A DNA stretch of 46,708 nucleotides from Sphingobacteriales bacterium. Its GTDB lineage: Bacteria; Bacteroidota; Bacteroidia; Sphingobacteriales; Sphingobacteriaceae. Positions within the stretch are counted from its first letter, which is position 1. Every line of letters begins with the position of its first letter. Where the stretch lies: contig REAS01000044.1 in the NCBI GenBank assembly GCA_004294495.1, positions 1-46,708 of the forward strand, in the 5' to 3' direction. Shown one piece after another: positions 36,900 to 45,320 of the stretch. A model generated the notes under the pieces. The model was not told the origin of the DNA. It saw nothing but the letters and a program-made list of their open reading frames with translations, and ran no database searches. The translations under genes and the position numbers were made by a program.

Positions 36900-36908
36900 G
36901 CAAATGTA
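36900..36908 (-). promoter_or_regulatory. -7 box (TACATTTGC) directly before guaA
   Basis: The minus-strand TACATTTGC fits TAnnTTTGC and leaves only three bases (GCT) to the ATG. If it is used, the transcript would have practically no leader. A TTTG at -33 is not clear. Confidence 0.35.
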
Positions 36909-36970
36909 CTTTTTGTTTATGGGTTTTAAAAGTTTGGGGGTGGGATTTTGTAAAACAAGGAATTAATAAG

Positions 36971-37178
36971 CTGAGTTCGATTAAAAATTTTTATTTTAGT
37001 TATGATTAGGGCGTTTTAACACGCTCTCCGCTCTATCTTTTTTTATTTATTTATCCCCCCGACCCCCGAAGGGGGAGATTCGGCGTAAAAAAAGGATGCC
37101 GCTGCTATCGTTAACGCTAGAAATAATATATAATATTGATAAACAGTAAATTATATTAATATTAACAATCTAACTCAG
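36971..37178. mobile_element. MITE-like element, copy 3, with 9-bp target duplication
   Basis: 208 bp with ends CTGAGTTCGATT and AATCTAACTCAG (11 of 12 positions inverted). Perfect 9-bp direct repeats ATTAATAAG flank it at 36962-36970 and 37179-37187, which is direct evidence of insertion by transposition. The interior is similar to copies 1 and 2. It encodes no protein and lies between guaA and the divergent SpoU gene. Confidence 0.9.
37009..37117 (-). ncRNA. Putative structured RNA module inside MITE copy 3
   Basis: The minus-strand module with GCGTT at its 5' end, AACGCCC at its 3' end, CCTTTTTTT paired with an A-tract and a CCCCC-TTC-GGGGG hairpin. It is oriented toward guaA. Confidence 0.4.
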
Positions 37179-37311
37179 ATTAATAAGCATGGTGCTAAAG
37201 CCATTTAGATAATTTAAAATACAACTATTATTATGGCATTAGTAATTTATTGCTTTAACCCTATTATCCCAACCATAAATATTTTACTTTCGAATTTAAA
37301 CGCTATGTTTT

Positions 37312-37320
37312 TATATTTGC
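37312..37320 (+). promoter_or_regulatory. -7 box (TATATTTGC) directly before the SpoU gene
   Basis: TATATTTGC ends three bases before the ATG at 37324, as at guaA. It may indicate a leaderless or near-leaderless transcript. Confidence 0.35.
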
Positions 37321-37323
37321 TAG

Positions 37324-37875
37324 ATGAGAAAACTCAAACTCGACGAGTTAAACCGACCAAATATTGCTCAATTTAAAGAACAACAAAAACTACCCATAAT
37401 TATAGTTTTAGATAATGTTAGAAGCTTGCACAATGTAGGCTCTGCTTTTAGAACCGCCGATGGTTTTGCCGTTGAAGCAATTTATTTATGTGGCATTACC
37501 GCCCAACCTCCTCACCGAGAAATTGAGAAAACCGCATTGGGTGCCACACAATCCATTTTATGGAAACATTTTGAAAACGTTAGCGATGCTGTAGCTGATT
37601 TAAAGCAAAATAACTACCAAATTATTGCCATAGAACAAGCCGAAAATAGTGTTAGCTTAAGCAATTTTTATCCCGAAAAGGATGAAAAATATGCATTGTT
37701 TTTTGGTAACGAAGTTAACGGCGTAAGTAACGAAGTGATGCAAAAAATTAATGCCTGCATAGAAATACCCCAATTTGGCACCAAACATTCGTTTAACATT
37801 GTAATAAGCACTGGCATTGTTCTGTGGGATTTTTACAGTAAAATAATTACATTTGCACCACAAAATGAGCGATAA
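37324..37875 (+). CDS. TrmH/SpoU family RNA 2'-O-methyltransferase
   Basis: 183 aa. Motif 1 NVRSLHNVGSAFRTADGF (32-49), motif 2 YALFFGNEVNGVS and motif 3 IEIPQFGTKHSFNIVISTGIVLWDF are the SpoU trefoil-knot motifs that bind AdoMet and catalyse. No extra RNA-binding domain is present, as in minimal TrmL-like enzymes; the exact RNA target is open. The purM start lies inside its last codons. Confidence 0.92.
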   Translation: MRKLKLDELNRPNIAQFKEQQKLPIIIVLDNVRSLHNVGSAFRTADGFAVEAIYLCGITAQPPHREIEKTALGATQSILWKHFENVSDAVADLKQNNYQIIAIEQAENSVSLSNFYPEKDEKYALFFGNEVNGVSNEVMQKINACIEIPQFGTKHSFNIVISTGIVLWDFYSKIITFAPQNER

Positions 37876-39043
37876 CCGTTATAACCAGCGTGGCGTTTCG
37901 GCCAATAAAGAAGATGTGCATAATGCCATCAAAAACATTGATAAAGGCATTTTTCCTAAAGCTTTTTGCAAAATTATTCCTGATATTTTAGGTGGAGATG
38001 CCGATTTTTGCAACATAATGCATGCCGATGGTGCAGGTACAAAATCATCATTAGCATACATTTATTGGAAAGAAACAGGCGATATTTCGGTTTGGAAAGG
38101 CATAGCCCAAGATGCTATTATTATGAATCTTGATGATTTATTGTGCGTGGGCGCTACCGATAATATTTTACTTTCATCAACTATTGGGCGTAATAAAAAC
38201 TTGATTACTGGCGAGGTTATTGCCGAAATTATAAACGGTACGGAAGAAATTTTAGCCGATTTACGCAACCAAGGCATCAATATTTTTTCTACCGGTGGCG
38301 AAACTGCCGATGTTGGTGATTTGGTACGTACCGTAATTGTTGATTCAACCGTTACTTGCCGTATGAAACGTAGCGATGTAATTACGAACGAAAAAATACA
38401 AGCTGGTGATGTTATTGTTGGTCTATCATCTTATGGGCAAGCAAGTTACGAAACTGAATACAATGGTGGCATGGGCTCAAATGGTTTAACGTCGGCAAGG
38501 CATGATGTTTTTAATAAAACCATTGCCCAAAATTATCCCGAAAGTTACGACCCCGCCGTTCCTCACGATTTGGTTTTTTCGGGAGACAATACCCTAACTC
38601 AACCCATACAAATTAACTCAGAATTTAGCGTTACGGCTGGTAAATTGGTGTTATCGCCAACACGCACATACGCACCAGTTATTAAACAAATTTTAGATAA
38701 ACACCGCCAAAACATACACGGTATGGTGCATTGTAGCGGAGGGGCGCAAACTAAAGTGTTGCATTTTATTGATAATTTGCATATTATAAAAGACAACCTT
38801 TTCCCAATCCCACCCTTATTTAAACTTATACAAGAACAATCGGGAACAGCTTGGCAAGAAATGTACAAAGTGTTTAATATGGGCCACCGAATGGAAATTT
38901 ATGTTAAACCCGAACTCGCAGATGATATAATTGCAATTTCAAAATCGTTTAACATTGATGCACAAATTGTAGGCCGCGTAGAAAATCACGAAGGCAAAAA
39001 AGTTACTATTAATTCTCCTTACGGATTTTTTGAGTATAACTAG
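37865..39043 (+). CDS. purM: Phosphoribosylformylglycinamidine cyclo-ligase (AIR synthase)
   Basis: 392 aa from ATG 37865 (MSDNRYNQRGVSANKEDVHNAI), the standard Bacteroidetes start; an in-frame TTG 12 bp earlier is less likely. Domains: N-terminal PurM fold with GADGAGTKSS-like HADGAGTKSSLAY and NLDDLLCVGA, and C-terminal AIRS domain (about 220-392) with MVHCSGGAQTK and FNMGHRMEIY. It closes the imidazole ring in purine synthesis. It overlaps the SpoU gene by 11 bp; guaA lies on the other strand nearby. Confidence 0.93.
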   Translation: MSDNRYNQRGVSANKEDVHNAIKNIDKGIFPKAFCKIIPDILGGDADFCNIMHADGAGTKSSLAYIYWKETGDISVWKGIAQDAIIMNLDDLLCVGATDNILLSSTIGRNKNLITGEVIAEIINGTEEILADLRNQGINIFSTGGETADVGDLVRTVIVDSTVTCRMKRSDVITNEKIQAGDVIVGLSSYGQASYETEYNGGMGSNGLTSARHDVFNKTIAQNYPESYDPAVPHDLVFSGDNTLTQPIQINSEFSVTAGKLVLSPTRTYAPVIKQILDKHRQNIHGMVHCSGGAQTKVLHFIDNLHIIKDNLFPIPPLFKLIQEQSGTAWQEMYKVFNMGHRMEIYVKPELADDIIAISKSFNIDAQIVGRVENHEGKKVTINSPYGFFEYN

Positions 39044-39057
39044 ATCGCTCAAAAATT

Positions 39058-39531
39058 ATGAAATACGTATCGTTTGATGGTGAACCCGTTATTCCGCAAC
39101 ATGAATTTTTTATGAATGAGGCTTTAAAAGAAGCGCATTTAGCTTTGGAAGCAAACGAAATTCCAATTGGAGCCATTATTGTTGCTAACGGACGAATTAT
39201 TGGCCGTGGCCATAACCTTACGCAACGTTTAAACGATGTTACCGCACATGCCGAAATGCAGGCATTTACAGCTGCAACTAATTTTTTAGGTGCCAAATAT
39301 TTGCAAAACTGTACTTTATATGTGACGCTTGAACCCTGTGTAATGTGTGCAGGTGCTGCTTTTTGGACTCAAATTAGCGGTATAGTTTTTGGTGCACATG
39401 ATTTAATGCGAGGATTCAGCCGTTTAAATATGCCGATTTTACATCCCAAAACAATTTTGCAAGGCGGCATTTTAGAAAAACAATGCTCAACTTTAATTCG
39501 AGATTTTTTTGCCACAAAACGAAAATCTTAA
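39058..39531 (+). CDS. tadA: tRNA-specific adenosine deaminase / nucleoside deaminase
   Basis: 157 aa. Zinc site H64-A-E66 and P93-C94-x2-C97 (LEPCVMCAGA), the deaminase signature. GAIIVANGRIIGRGHNLTQRLNDVTAHAEMQAF is very close to TadA, which makes inosine-34 in tRNA-Arg. The start at ATG 39058 lies 14 bp after purM, so both may share a transcript; a start at 39112 would be too short at the N-terminus. Confidence 0.88.
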   Translation: MKYVSFDGEPVIPQHEFFMNEALKEAHLALEANEIPIGAIIVANGRIIGRGHNLTQRLNDVTAHAEMQAFTAATNFLGAKYLQNCTLYVTLEPCVMCAGAAFWTQISGIVFGAHDLMRGFSRLNMPILHPKTILQGGILEKQCSTLIRDFFATKRKS

Positions 39532-39606
39532 CATAAAAACAAACATTTTAGCATCACAAAACTTATATTTGCACATACAATTTTTAAACTAATTAAATAT
39601 AATATT

Positions 39607-40215
39607 ATGGCATTTGAACTACCTGCGTTAGCATACGCAAACAACGCTTTAGAACCGCATATAGATGCGATGACGATGGAAATTCATCACGATAAGCACC
39701 ACGCAGCTTACGTTACCAACCTAAACAAAGCTTTAGAAGGAAACGCCGCGGCCGATAATACAATTGAAGATATTTGTAAAAATATTTCGCAATACCCAAT
39801 GCCAGTTAGAAATAATGGCGGTGGGCATTTTAACCATTCTTTATTTTGGAGTGTAATTGCACCTAATGCTGGTGGTACTCCAACAGGCGAATTAGCAACT
39901 GCAATTGATGCTGCTTTTGGCAGTTTCGATGCTTTTAAAACTAAATTTGCCGAAGCTGGTGCAACCCGTTTTGGATCGGGCTGGGCTTGGTTATTGGTAG
40001 GTGCCGATGGTAATTTAGCCGTATCATCAACTCCAAACCAAGATAACCCTTTAATGGATGTAGCCGATGTTAAAGGTTCTCCAATTTTAGGTATGGATGT
40101 TTGGGAACACGCTTATTATTTAAAGTACCAAAACCGAAGACCAGATTATATGGCAGCATTTTTTAATGTAATTAATTGGGATGCTGTTGCAGAGCTTTAT
40201 GCAGCTGCAAAATAA
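39607..40215 (+). CDS. sodA: Superoxide dismutase, Mn/Fe family
   Basis: 202 aa. Metal ligands H27 (MEIHHDKHH), H77 (NHSLFW), D164 and H168 (DVWEHAYY). [11 protein letters not shown] and the Gln in TPNQDNPL are the pattern of Mn-type or cambialistic enzymes rather than Fe-type. It dismutates superoxide in the cytoplasm; no signal peptide. Followed by a terminator hairpin at 40238-40272. A possible -7 box TATATTTGC lies at 39564-39572. Confidence 0.95.
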   Translation: MAFELPALAYANNALEPHIDAMTMEIHHDKHHAAYVTNLNKALEGNAAADNTIEDICKNISQYPMPVRNNGGGHFNHSLFWSVIAPNAGGTPTGELATAIDAAFGSFDAFKTKFAEAGATRFGSGWAWLLVGADGNLAVSSTPNQDNPLMDVADVKGSPILGMDVWEHAYYLKYQNRRPDYMAAFFNVINWDAVAELYAAAK

Positions 40216-40237
40216 GAGGCACACAATTTGATTTGTG

Positions 40238-40272
40238 AAAAAGCGATGGGAAATAAATCCTGTCGCTTTTTT
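40238..40272 (+). terminator. Rho-independent terminator after sod
   Basis: AAAAAGCGA and TCGCTTTTTT pair across a 16-nt loop, with a T-tract. It lies 22 bp past the sod stop and ends 9 bp before the next start codon at 40282. Confidence 0.75.
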
Positions 40273-40281
40273 AATTTTAGC

Positions 40282-40449
40282 ATGAAAAAAATTGTTTTTA
40301 CATCACTTGCATTCTCAATAATGTTGTTGTCAAGCTGTCAAATTATTGAGGGTATTTTTAAAACAGGCCTTTACACAGGTGTTTTTATAGTTGTGTTGGT
40401 AATTGGTCTTGTAATTTATATTATTTCGAAATTTAGAAACAGATCGTAA
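40282..40449 (+). CDS. Small membrane lipoprotein, unknown function
   Basis: 55 aa from ATG 40282 (MKKIVFTSLAFSIMLLSSCQ). The frame is open further upstream, but that part contains the sod terminator, so the ATG is the better start. A lipobox LLSSC is followed by a second hydrophobic segment (TGVFIVVLVIGLVIYIISKF) and a basic tail. Similar small Bacteroidetes proteins are sometimes annotated as phosphatidate cytidylyltransferase, without support from this sequence. 3 bp before the next gene. Confidence 0.75.
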   Translation: MKKIVFTSLAFSIMLLSSCQIIEGIFKTGLYTGVFIVVLVIGLVIYIISKFRNRS

Positions 40450-40452
40450 CAA

Positions 40453-41451
40453 ATGAAAGCAGTAGTTTTAAATGGTGTTAAGCAACCTCTTAATTTAATA
40501 GAAACTCAACTCCCAACCCTTTTAAATGGCCAGGTTTTGGTGCAAATTAAAGCTGCTGCAATTAACCGCCGAGATTGGTGGATAAAAGAAGGGAAATATG
40601 CAGGTTTAAAATTTCCCATAATTTTAGGTTCTGACGGTGCTGGAATTGTACATTCGGTAGGTGGTGGTGTTGATAATGAATGGATAGGGCAAGAGGTTAT
40701 CATTAATCCAAGCTTAAATTGGGGTGATAACGAGAGTTTTCAAGGTCCAAAATTTGAGATTTTAGGTTTACCTCAAAATGGTACATTTGCTCAATTTGTA
40801 GCCTTAGATATTGCTCAAGTATATAAGAAACCAACTTTTCTGAGTTTTGAACAGGCTGCGGCTATACCATTATCGGGCTTAACCGCTTTTAGGGCATTAT
40901 TCCCTAAAGCAAATTTGCAAAAAGAACAAACCGTTTTAATTGCCGGTGCTGGTGGCGGTACAGCCACTTTTGCGCTACTTTTTGCGGTTGCTTTTGGGGC
41001 AAATGTTTATGTAACGGCTGGAAATAAGCAAAAAGTTGGTAAAGCAATTTTAATGGGTGCAAAAGGTGGCGTTTGTTATAAAGATGAAGATTGGGATACT
41101 CAGTTACTAAACTTAACCAACGGTTTCGATGTTATTATTGATAGCGCTTTAGGGAGCGGTTTTGCAAAATATCCTACGATAACTAAACCGGGTGGTCGCA
41201 TAGTTTTATTTGGCGGCACCGCTGGCAACATGCCCGAAATTAATGGTAGGCAAATATTTTGGAAACAATTGCAAATTTTAGGCACAACAATGGGTTCGCC
41301 AAAAGATTTTGAAGCAATGATTGCATTTGTAAATCAACACCAAATAAAACCCATTATTGATGAAGTTTTTGATTTAGCAGTTGCTGATTTTGCTTTTAAG
41401 AAAATGGAGAACTATGGGCAGTTTGGTAAAATGGTACTTAGGATAAATTAG
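40453..41451 (+). CDS. Zinc-independent alcohol dehydrogenase / quinone oxidoreductase family
   Basis: 332 aa medium-chain reductase. GroES-like N-terminal half with INRRDWWIKEGKYAG and GSDGAGIVHSVGGG; nucleotide loop AGAGGGTATFALLFAVAFGANVY (about 165-187). The usual zinc-ligand Cys/His set is missing, so it fits the quinone-oxidoreductase branch. Substrate unknown. Its TAG stop overlaps that of the convergent cobC gene on three bases. Confidence 0.88.
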   Translation: MKAVVLNGVKQPLNLIETQLPTLLNGQVLVQIKAAAINRRDWWIKEGKYAGLKFPIILGSDGAGIVHSVGGGVDNEWIGQEVIINPSLNWGDNESFQGPKFEILGLPQNGTFAQFVALDIAQVYKKPTFLSFEQAAAIPLSGLTAFRALFPKANLQKEQTVLIAGAGGGTATFALLFAVAFGANVYVTAGNKQKVGKAILMGAKGGVCYKDEDWDTQLLNLTNGFDVIIDSALGSGFAKYPTITKPGGRIVLFGGTAGNMPEINGRQIFWKQLQILGTTMGSPKDFEAMIAFVNQHQIKPIIDEVFDLAVADFAFKKMENYGQFGKMVLRIN

Positions 41452-42062
41452 GATTCGTTGCCAATAACTTTACTTGGGCATTGTGTTTTATTCACATATA
41501 CCACAGTTTGCTTGCCATACTCTTTTTGATAATTTATTTTTGTTATTGAAGCGTAATCTATTTGCAAATTAAAGGCGTTTTGAAGTGGGAAGCCCAAAAT
41601 GTTAGCTAAAATAGATCGTATAACACCAGCGTGACTTACAATTATTATGTTTTCTTTTGAGGGTTTTTCTGTTATTTCATCCCAAAAATAGTTACAACGA
41701 TTTGTTAATTCAATAAAGTTTTCTCCGTTAGGTGGTTTTTGGTTCACAAAGTCGGCCATCCAAGGGTTTAATTCTTTTGGGTTAATGTTATCCCAAGATT
41801 TTAATTCCCAATTGCCAAAGCTCAATTCTTTTAGTCGCTCGTCAACAATATAATTATCGTTACTTAAAAAACTAGCCAATTTGGTGCATCTGCGTAAGCT
41901 GCTACTATAAACTAAGGGTTTTGCTGTTAATGCTTCATTTAAATAATCTTCTATCCAGTTAAAGTGGGTAGTAAAATTTTCCTCTAAAGGTATTTCGGAT
42001 TGGCCGTAGCACAGTTTGTTTGGGTTGTAAACGGCTGTATGTCTAATTAAATAAATATCCAT
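41448..42062 (-). CDS. cobC: Histidine phosphatase, probable alpha-ribazole phosphatase
   Basis: 204 aa. Phosphohistidine centre R7-H8 (YLIRHT), R57, E79 and H144 (IVSHAGVIRS) are those of the histidine phosphatase family. The immediate upstream neighbour is cobS (2 bp away), so the likely job is removing phosphate from alpha-ribazole-5'-phosphate or the cobalamin-5'-phosphate product. The assignment rests mainly on this context. Confidence 0.82.
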   Translation of the reverse strand: MDIYLIRHTAVYNPNKLCYGQSEIPLEENFTTHFNWIEDYLNEALTAKPLVYSSSLRRCTKLASFLSNDNYIVDERLKELSFGNWELKSWDNINPKELNPWMADFVNQKPPNGENFIELTNRCNYFWDEITEKPSKENIIIVSHAGVIRSILANILGFPLQNAFNLQIDYASITKINYQKEYGKQTVVYVNKTQCPSKVIGNES

Positions 42063-42064
42063 AT

Positions 42065-42832
42065 TTAACTAAAACAATTAAAAATAATGAGTAAGCCTAA
42101 GTAATAAACCACCTCGGCAATTTGTTGTACTGCACCTAAGCAATCGCCAGTGTACCCACCAATCCATTTGTTAAAATAGTGGGAAAAATACAGTTTAATT
42201 AATATAAGCGGAATTAACAGTAAAAAAACAAAATTATTTTGCAATAAAAATAGGGGGGCTAAACCAAAAATACAGGCTACCAAAAAATCGGTATGGCTCA
42301 TTTTAGTTGCTAAAGGTTTTGCTTTGCTTAACAAATCTTCACGGGCATATTCTTCGGTATAAATTAAACTTACCGATGTTAATCTGCTAATAGCGTGTGC
42401 ACTTATAAAGGAAAATACGGTAAATTGTTGTGGTATTTCGGATAATGCAAGATACTTTAAAGCGAAAATTAGAATTAAGCCAGCAGCGCCATAGGTACCC
42501 ACTTGCGAATCTTTCATAATTTCTAAAATTTTCTCTTTTGTCCAGCCGCCACCAAAACCATCACAAACATCGGCAAAGCCATCTTCGTGAAATGCACCAG
42601 TGATAAGTAATGAAACCACGAAACTTAACAGCAAGGAAATATTTGGACTGAAAATTAATTCAAAAATACAATAAGAAATTGCTACCAAACACCCAACAAT
42701 AATACCTACAAGCGTAAAATATTTTGATGCTCGGTTTAGATATTCTTCTGAATGATCGGTGTTTTTTGGGCAAGGTATGCGGGTAAAAAACATTAATGCC
42801 GTAAAAAAAATGCGTATTTCTTTTTTAATCAT
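42065..42832 (-). CDS. cobS: Adenosylcobinamide-GDP ribazoletransferase (cobalamin synthase)
   Basis: 255 aa integral membrane enzyme that joins adenosylcobinamide-GDP and alpha-ribazole to give cobalamin. GAFHEDGFADVCDGFGGGWTKEKILEIMKDSQVGTYGAAGLI (about 80-122) is the Mg-binding family signature; six or more hydrophobic segments follow. cobU and cobT, often in the same cluster, are absent here. I see no cobalamin riboswitch in the 148 bp upstream. Confidence 0.92.
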   Translation of the reverse strand: MIKKEIRIFFTALMFFTRIPCPKNTDHSEEYLNRASKYFTLVGIIVGCLVAISYCIFELIFSPNISLLLSFVVSLLITGAFHEDGFADVCDGFGGGWTKEKILEIMKDSQVGTYGAAGLILIFALKYLALSEIPQQFTVFSFISAHAISRLTSVSLIYTEEYAREDLLSKAKPLATKMSHTDFLVACIFGLAPLFLLQNNFVFLLLIPLILIKLYFSHYFNKWIGGYTGDCLGAVQQIAEVVYYLGLLIIFNCFS

Positions 42833-42980
42833 ATTAGGCTAAAGGTAAATTATTTTGGTTTTGCACCAAAATAAACATACCCGAAGTGTTTTTTTAAAAA
42901 TAAGTTTCTGGTATTGAAATTTAAATATGAAATAAAGAATCTATTATATGTTTTTAGTTATTTTTAAATAATAACTAAAG

Positions 42981-43451
42981 CTATTTTAAAATCCCGAACA
43001 GCTTTTCTACAGCTTTTTCTCTATGGATAAAAATATCGTTTGTTTGTTTTTTAACCACAATTGCATTGGCTAGCTCGCCAATTAAACCAAACGGAACACC
43101 ATATATCAGCTTGTCCGACATTAAAACACCACCCTTTATAGCTTTAAAATGGTGTTCGTGATGCCAAATTGCAAAAGGACCAAATCGTTGTTCGTCAATA
43201 AAATATTCGTCTTCTTTAACGTGTGTAATCTCAGTCATCCAATCCATTTTAATACCCAAAAGCGGCGATACTTTGTATGTGATTATCATACCGGGATACA
43301 TTTTTGTATCTTCTGTATAATCAGAAGTGATAACAAAATTCATAGATTTAGGTGTGATTTTAGATAGATTTAAAGGCGAAGAAAAAAAATTCCAAGCTTG
43401 GTCTAAGGAAATAGGTATTTTTTGTTCAAATATTTTTGTAAAAGTTTTCAT
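42981..43451 (-). CDS. SRPBCC family protein
   Basis: 156 aa. FEQKIPISLDQAWNFFSSPLNLSKITPKSMNF (8-39) and FGPFAIWHHEHHFKAIKGG are typical of the ligand-binding START/SRPBCC fold, in the branch once called cell-division inhibitor-like. No catalytic role can be assigned. It follows a 49-bp gap after the YkuK-like gene and may be co-transcribed. Confidence 0.82.
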   Translation of the reverse strand: MKTFTKIFEQKIPISLDQAWNFFSSPLNLSKITPKSMNFVITSDYTEDTKMYPGMIITYKVSPLLGIKMDWMTEITHVKEDEYFIDEQRFGPFAIWHHEHHFKAIKGGVLMSDKLIYGVPFGLIGELANAIVVKKQTNDIFIHREKAVEKLFGILK

Positions 43452-43500
43452 AATAGTTGTAACAAAAATCTAACACAAATGTGTGTAATAGTTTTTAAAA

Positions 43501-43974
43501 TTATTGTACAATTTTATTTGCACAATACGAACTTGCAAAAGCTTCGGGTTTAGCTTTAAATACAAAACCCATACTTAAAATGTAGCCCATAGCTTCGTGT
43601 AATGCCGCATTAGATTTAAACATAGGATTGGTATTAATATCGGCATGTACTTCCAAATCAACATCGTATAAGTCTAGCAAATCACATAAGGAATAAGCGC
43701 ATTCTATTGATTTTTGCACCTCGCGAAGCATTCGTTCTTTAATACTCATTTTTTGTGAAGTGCGTTCTTGGTGTATGTACATAAAACCTCCCTTTTTCAC
43801 ACGCAAAAAAACTATTACAGTTGCAAAATCGGTTACGGCACCTTTAACTTGTGAATCGGTACCTATACAAACTTTAAGTTTATTACCAGCTAAAGTTTCT
43901 CTTTCTATGGCTGCTTCAACTTCTTCGATGATTGGCGTGTTAAATACTTCGCCGCTAAATTTCCTCCAAGTCAT
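43501..43974 (-). CDS. Ribonuclease H-like YkuK family protein
   Basis: 157 aa. KVCIGTDSQVKG (35-46) places an Asp as in RNase H-fold proteins; VDLEVHADINTNPMFKSN adds further acidic residues, and the overall pattern is that of YkuK/DUF458. Biochemical role unknown. It is the first gene of a possible pair with the SRPBCC gene. Confidence 0.82.
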   Translation of the reverse strand: MTWRKFSGEVFNTPIIEEVEAAIERETLAGNKLKVCIGTDSQVKGAVTDFATVIVFLRVKKGGFMYIHQERTSQKMSIKERMLREVQKSIECAYSLCDLLDLYDVDLEVHADINTNPMFKSNAALHEAMGYILSMGFVFKAKPEAFASSYCANKIVQ

Positions 43975-44143
43975 AATATTTATAATTTAAAATGACCAAT
44001 TTTTATGGTCTATAAAACTAAGCTATTGTATTTCATACTTTTATAAATATACCGTTATTTATTTGTTAACATATTGCGCTTATTAACAAGCATCAGGTTT
44101 TTTAGGTGTGATTGTTAATTTTTGATTTTAAAAAATTGCACAC

Positions 44144-44179
44144 AAAAAAAGCCCATTGCAATTAAGCAATGGGCTTTTT
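44144..44179. terminator. Rho-independent terminator after rpsO
   Basis: AAAAAAAGCCCATTGC and GCAATGGGCTTTTTG form a perfect 10-bp GC-containing stem with a 6-nt loop. It lies 15 bp past the rpsO stop and could serve both strands. Confidence 0.88.
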
Positions 44180-44194
44180 GAGCAATTAAATAAT

Positions 44195-44479
44195 TTATGC
44201 CGATTTTATAATATCTCTTAAACCTAAAGCTTTAATAATATTTCTATATCTAGTAATATCTTTTTTGAAAAGATATGCTAATAAGGCTCTTCTTTTACCT
44301 ACCAATTTTTGTAGCGATAATTGTGTAGAAAAATCTTTTCTGTTTTTTTTCAAATGCCCTGTTAAATGAGCAATACGGTAGGTAAATAATGCTACCTGAC
44401 CTTCGGCCGAACCAGTGTTAGTTTCTACTTCGCCGTGAAGTTTAAAGATTTCTTGTTTTTTTTCTGTACTTAAATACAT
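44195..44479 (-). CDS. rpsO: 30S ribosomal protein S15
   Basis: 94 aa from ATG 44479 (MYLSTEKKQEIFKLHG). The frame is open 25 codons further back, but that part overlaps the promoter. Conserved S15 segments: GSAEGQVALFTYRIAHLTGHLKKNRKDFSTQLSLQKLVGKRRALLAYL, which bind 16S rRNA and help 30S assembly. Monocistronic with a clear promoter and terminator. Confidence 0.96.
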   Translation of the reverse strand: MYLSTEKKQEIFKLHGEVETNTGSAEGQVALFTYRIAHLTGHLKKNRKDFSTQLSLQKLVGKRRALLAYLFKKDITRYRNIIKALGLRDIIKSA

Positions 44480-44523
44480 TACCTGAATAATACTAAAGTG
44501 TTTATAAAATATATTAATTATTT

Positions 44524-44555
44524 GCAAATATAGCCTTAATAAATAGTAAATCAAA
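44524..44555 (-). promoter_or_regulatory. rpsO promoter (TTTG-N19-TATATTTGC)
   Basis: The minus strand has TTTG at 44555-44552 and TATATTTGC at 44532-44524 with 19 bases between, an exact match to the Bacteroidetes -33/-7 consensus for the primary sigma factor. It lies 45 bp before the rpsO ATG. This is the best promoter in the window. Confidence 0.75.
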
Positions 44556-44780
44556 CTATAAAATGCTTTAATTATTTAATGTTTTTTTTTAACGCATAAT
44601 TAAACAATTGGAGTTAAGTATTTAAAGTACAAATTTGTTACGAATTTATATTCTATCCTTAAAATCAATTTTTTTTTAAAATTTGAAGTTTTAACACTTA
44701 TAATTTAAATTATGTTAGAATTGCAACTTATTACTAACCACTTTAAAAAATTTTAAACCTAAAAAATAATTTTACTCAAC

Positions 44781-45005
44781 ATGGCAAAAACTAAGATTAC
44801 TGTAATTACTAATAGCGCTTTAAAAATTGAAGGCGATTTCGAAATTGTTGATAAGCAGGGAAACGTGTATGATTTGGGAGGCAGGCAAATTGTATCGCTT
44901 TGTAGGTGCGGTTTGTCGGCAAATAAACCATTTTGCGATGGCGCACACAAAGGCAATTTTGAATTTGAAGCTACTGCTTTTAATTTACCGCCAAAGAAAG
45001 ATTAA
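44781..45005 (+). CDS. CDGSH iron-sulfur domain protein
   Basis: 74 aa. CRCGLSANKPFCDGAHK fits the CDGSH pattern C-x-C-x2-S-x3-P-x-C-D-G-(A)-H, which binds a [2Fe-2S] cluster by three Cys and one His. A single motif, no membrane anchor, so a soluble form. The physiological role of such bacterial forms is not settled. Stands alone. Confidence 0.92.
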   Translation: MAKTKITVITNSALKIEGDFEIVDKQGNVYDLGGRQIVSLCRCGLSANKPFCDGAHKGNFEFEATAFNLPPKKD

Positions 45006-45320
45006 TGCTGATAACCTAATGATGTTGATTTTTATAAGACCCTCTTCAACAAAGAATTATAGCTAAATCTATTAATTTATTAGTTTTTTTATCATGCTTT
45101 GTAATAATATTGTTAATGTTGTGGTTTAACGTGTATGCGTTACATTTTTAAAAATAGCAATTTTTAAAAATGAGTTATTTATTTTAAAGTAATTTATAAT
45201 TAATGGCATAATTACCTGTATTTAATCAAAATATGTTTTTAATTTTCAAAAAGAGGCAAAAAAAATATATTAACAGATTTAAAATTTTCAGATTAAGTAT
45301 ATTTCTATTTACAACAAATA
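45006..45320. other. AT-rich intergenic region, no gene seen
   Basis: All frames are short, and I see neither hairpins with T-tracts nor repeats. The small ORF at 45330 begins just after it. Confidence 0.45.

Noticed and set aside
42833-42980. Cobalamin riboswitch upstream of cobS
   Set aside because: The 148-bp gap lacks a B12-box-like sequence and enough length for the full fold.
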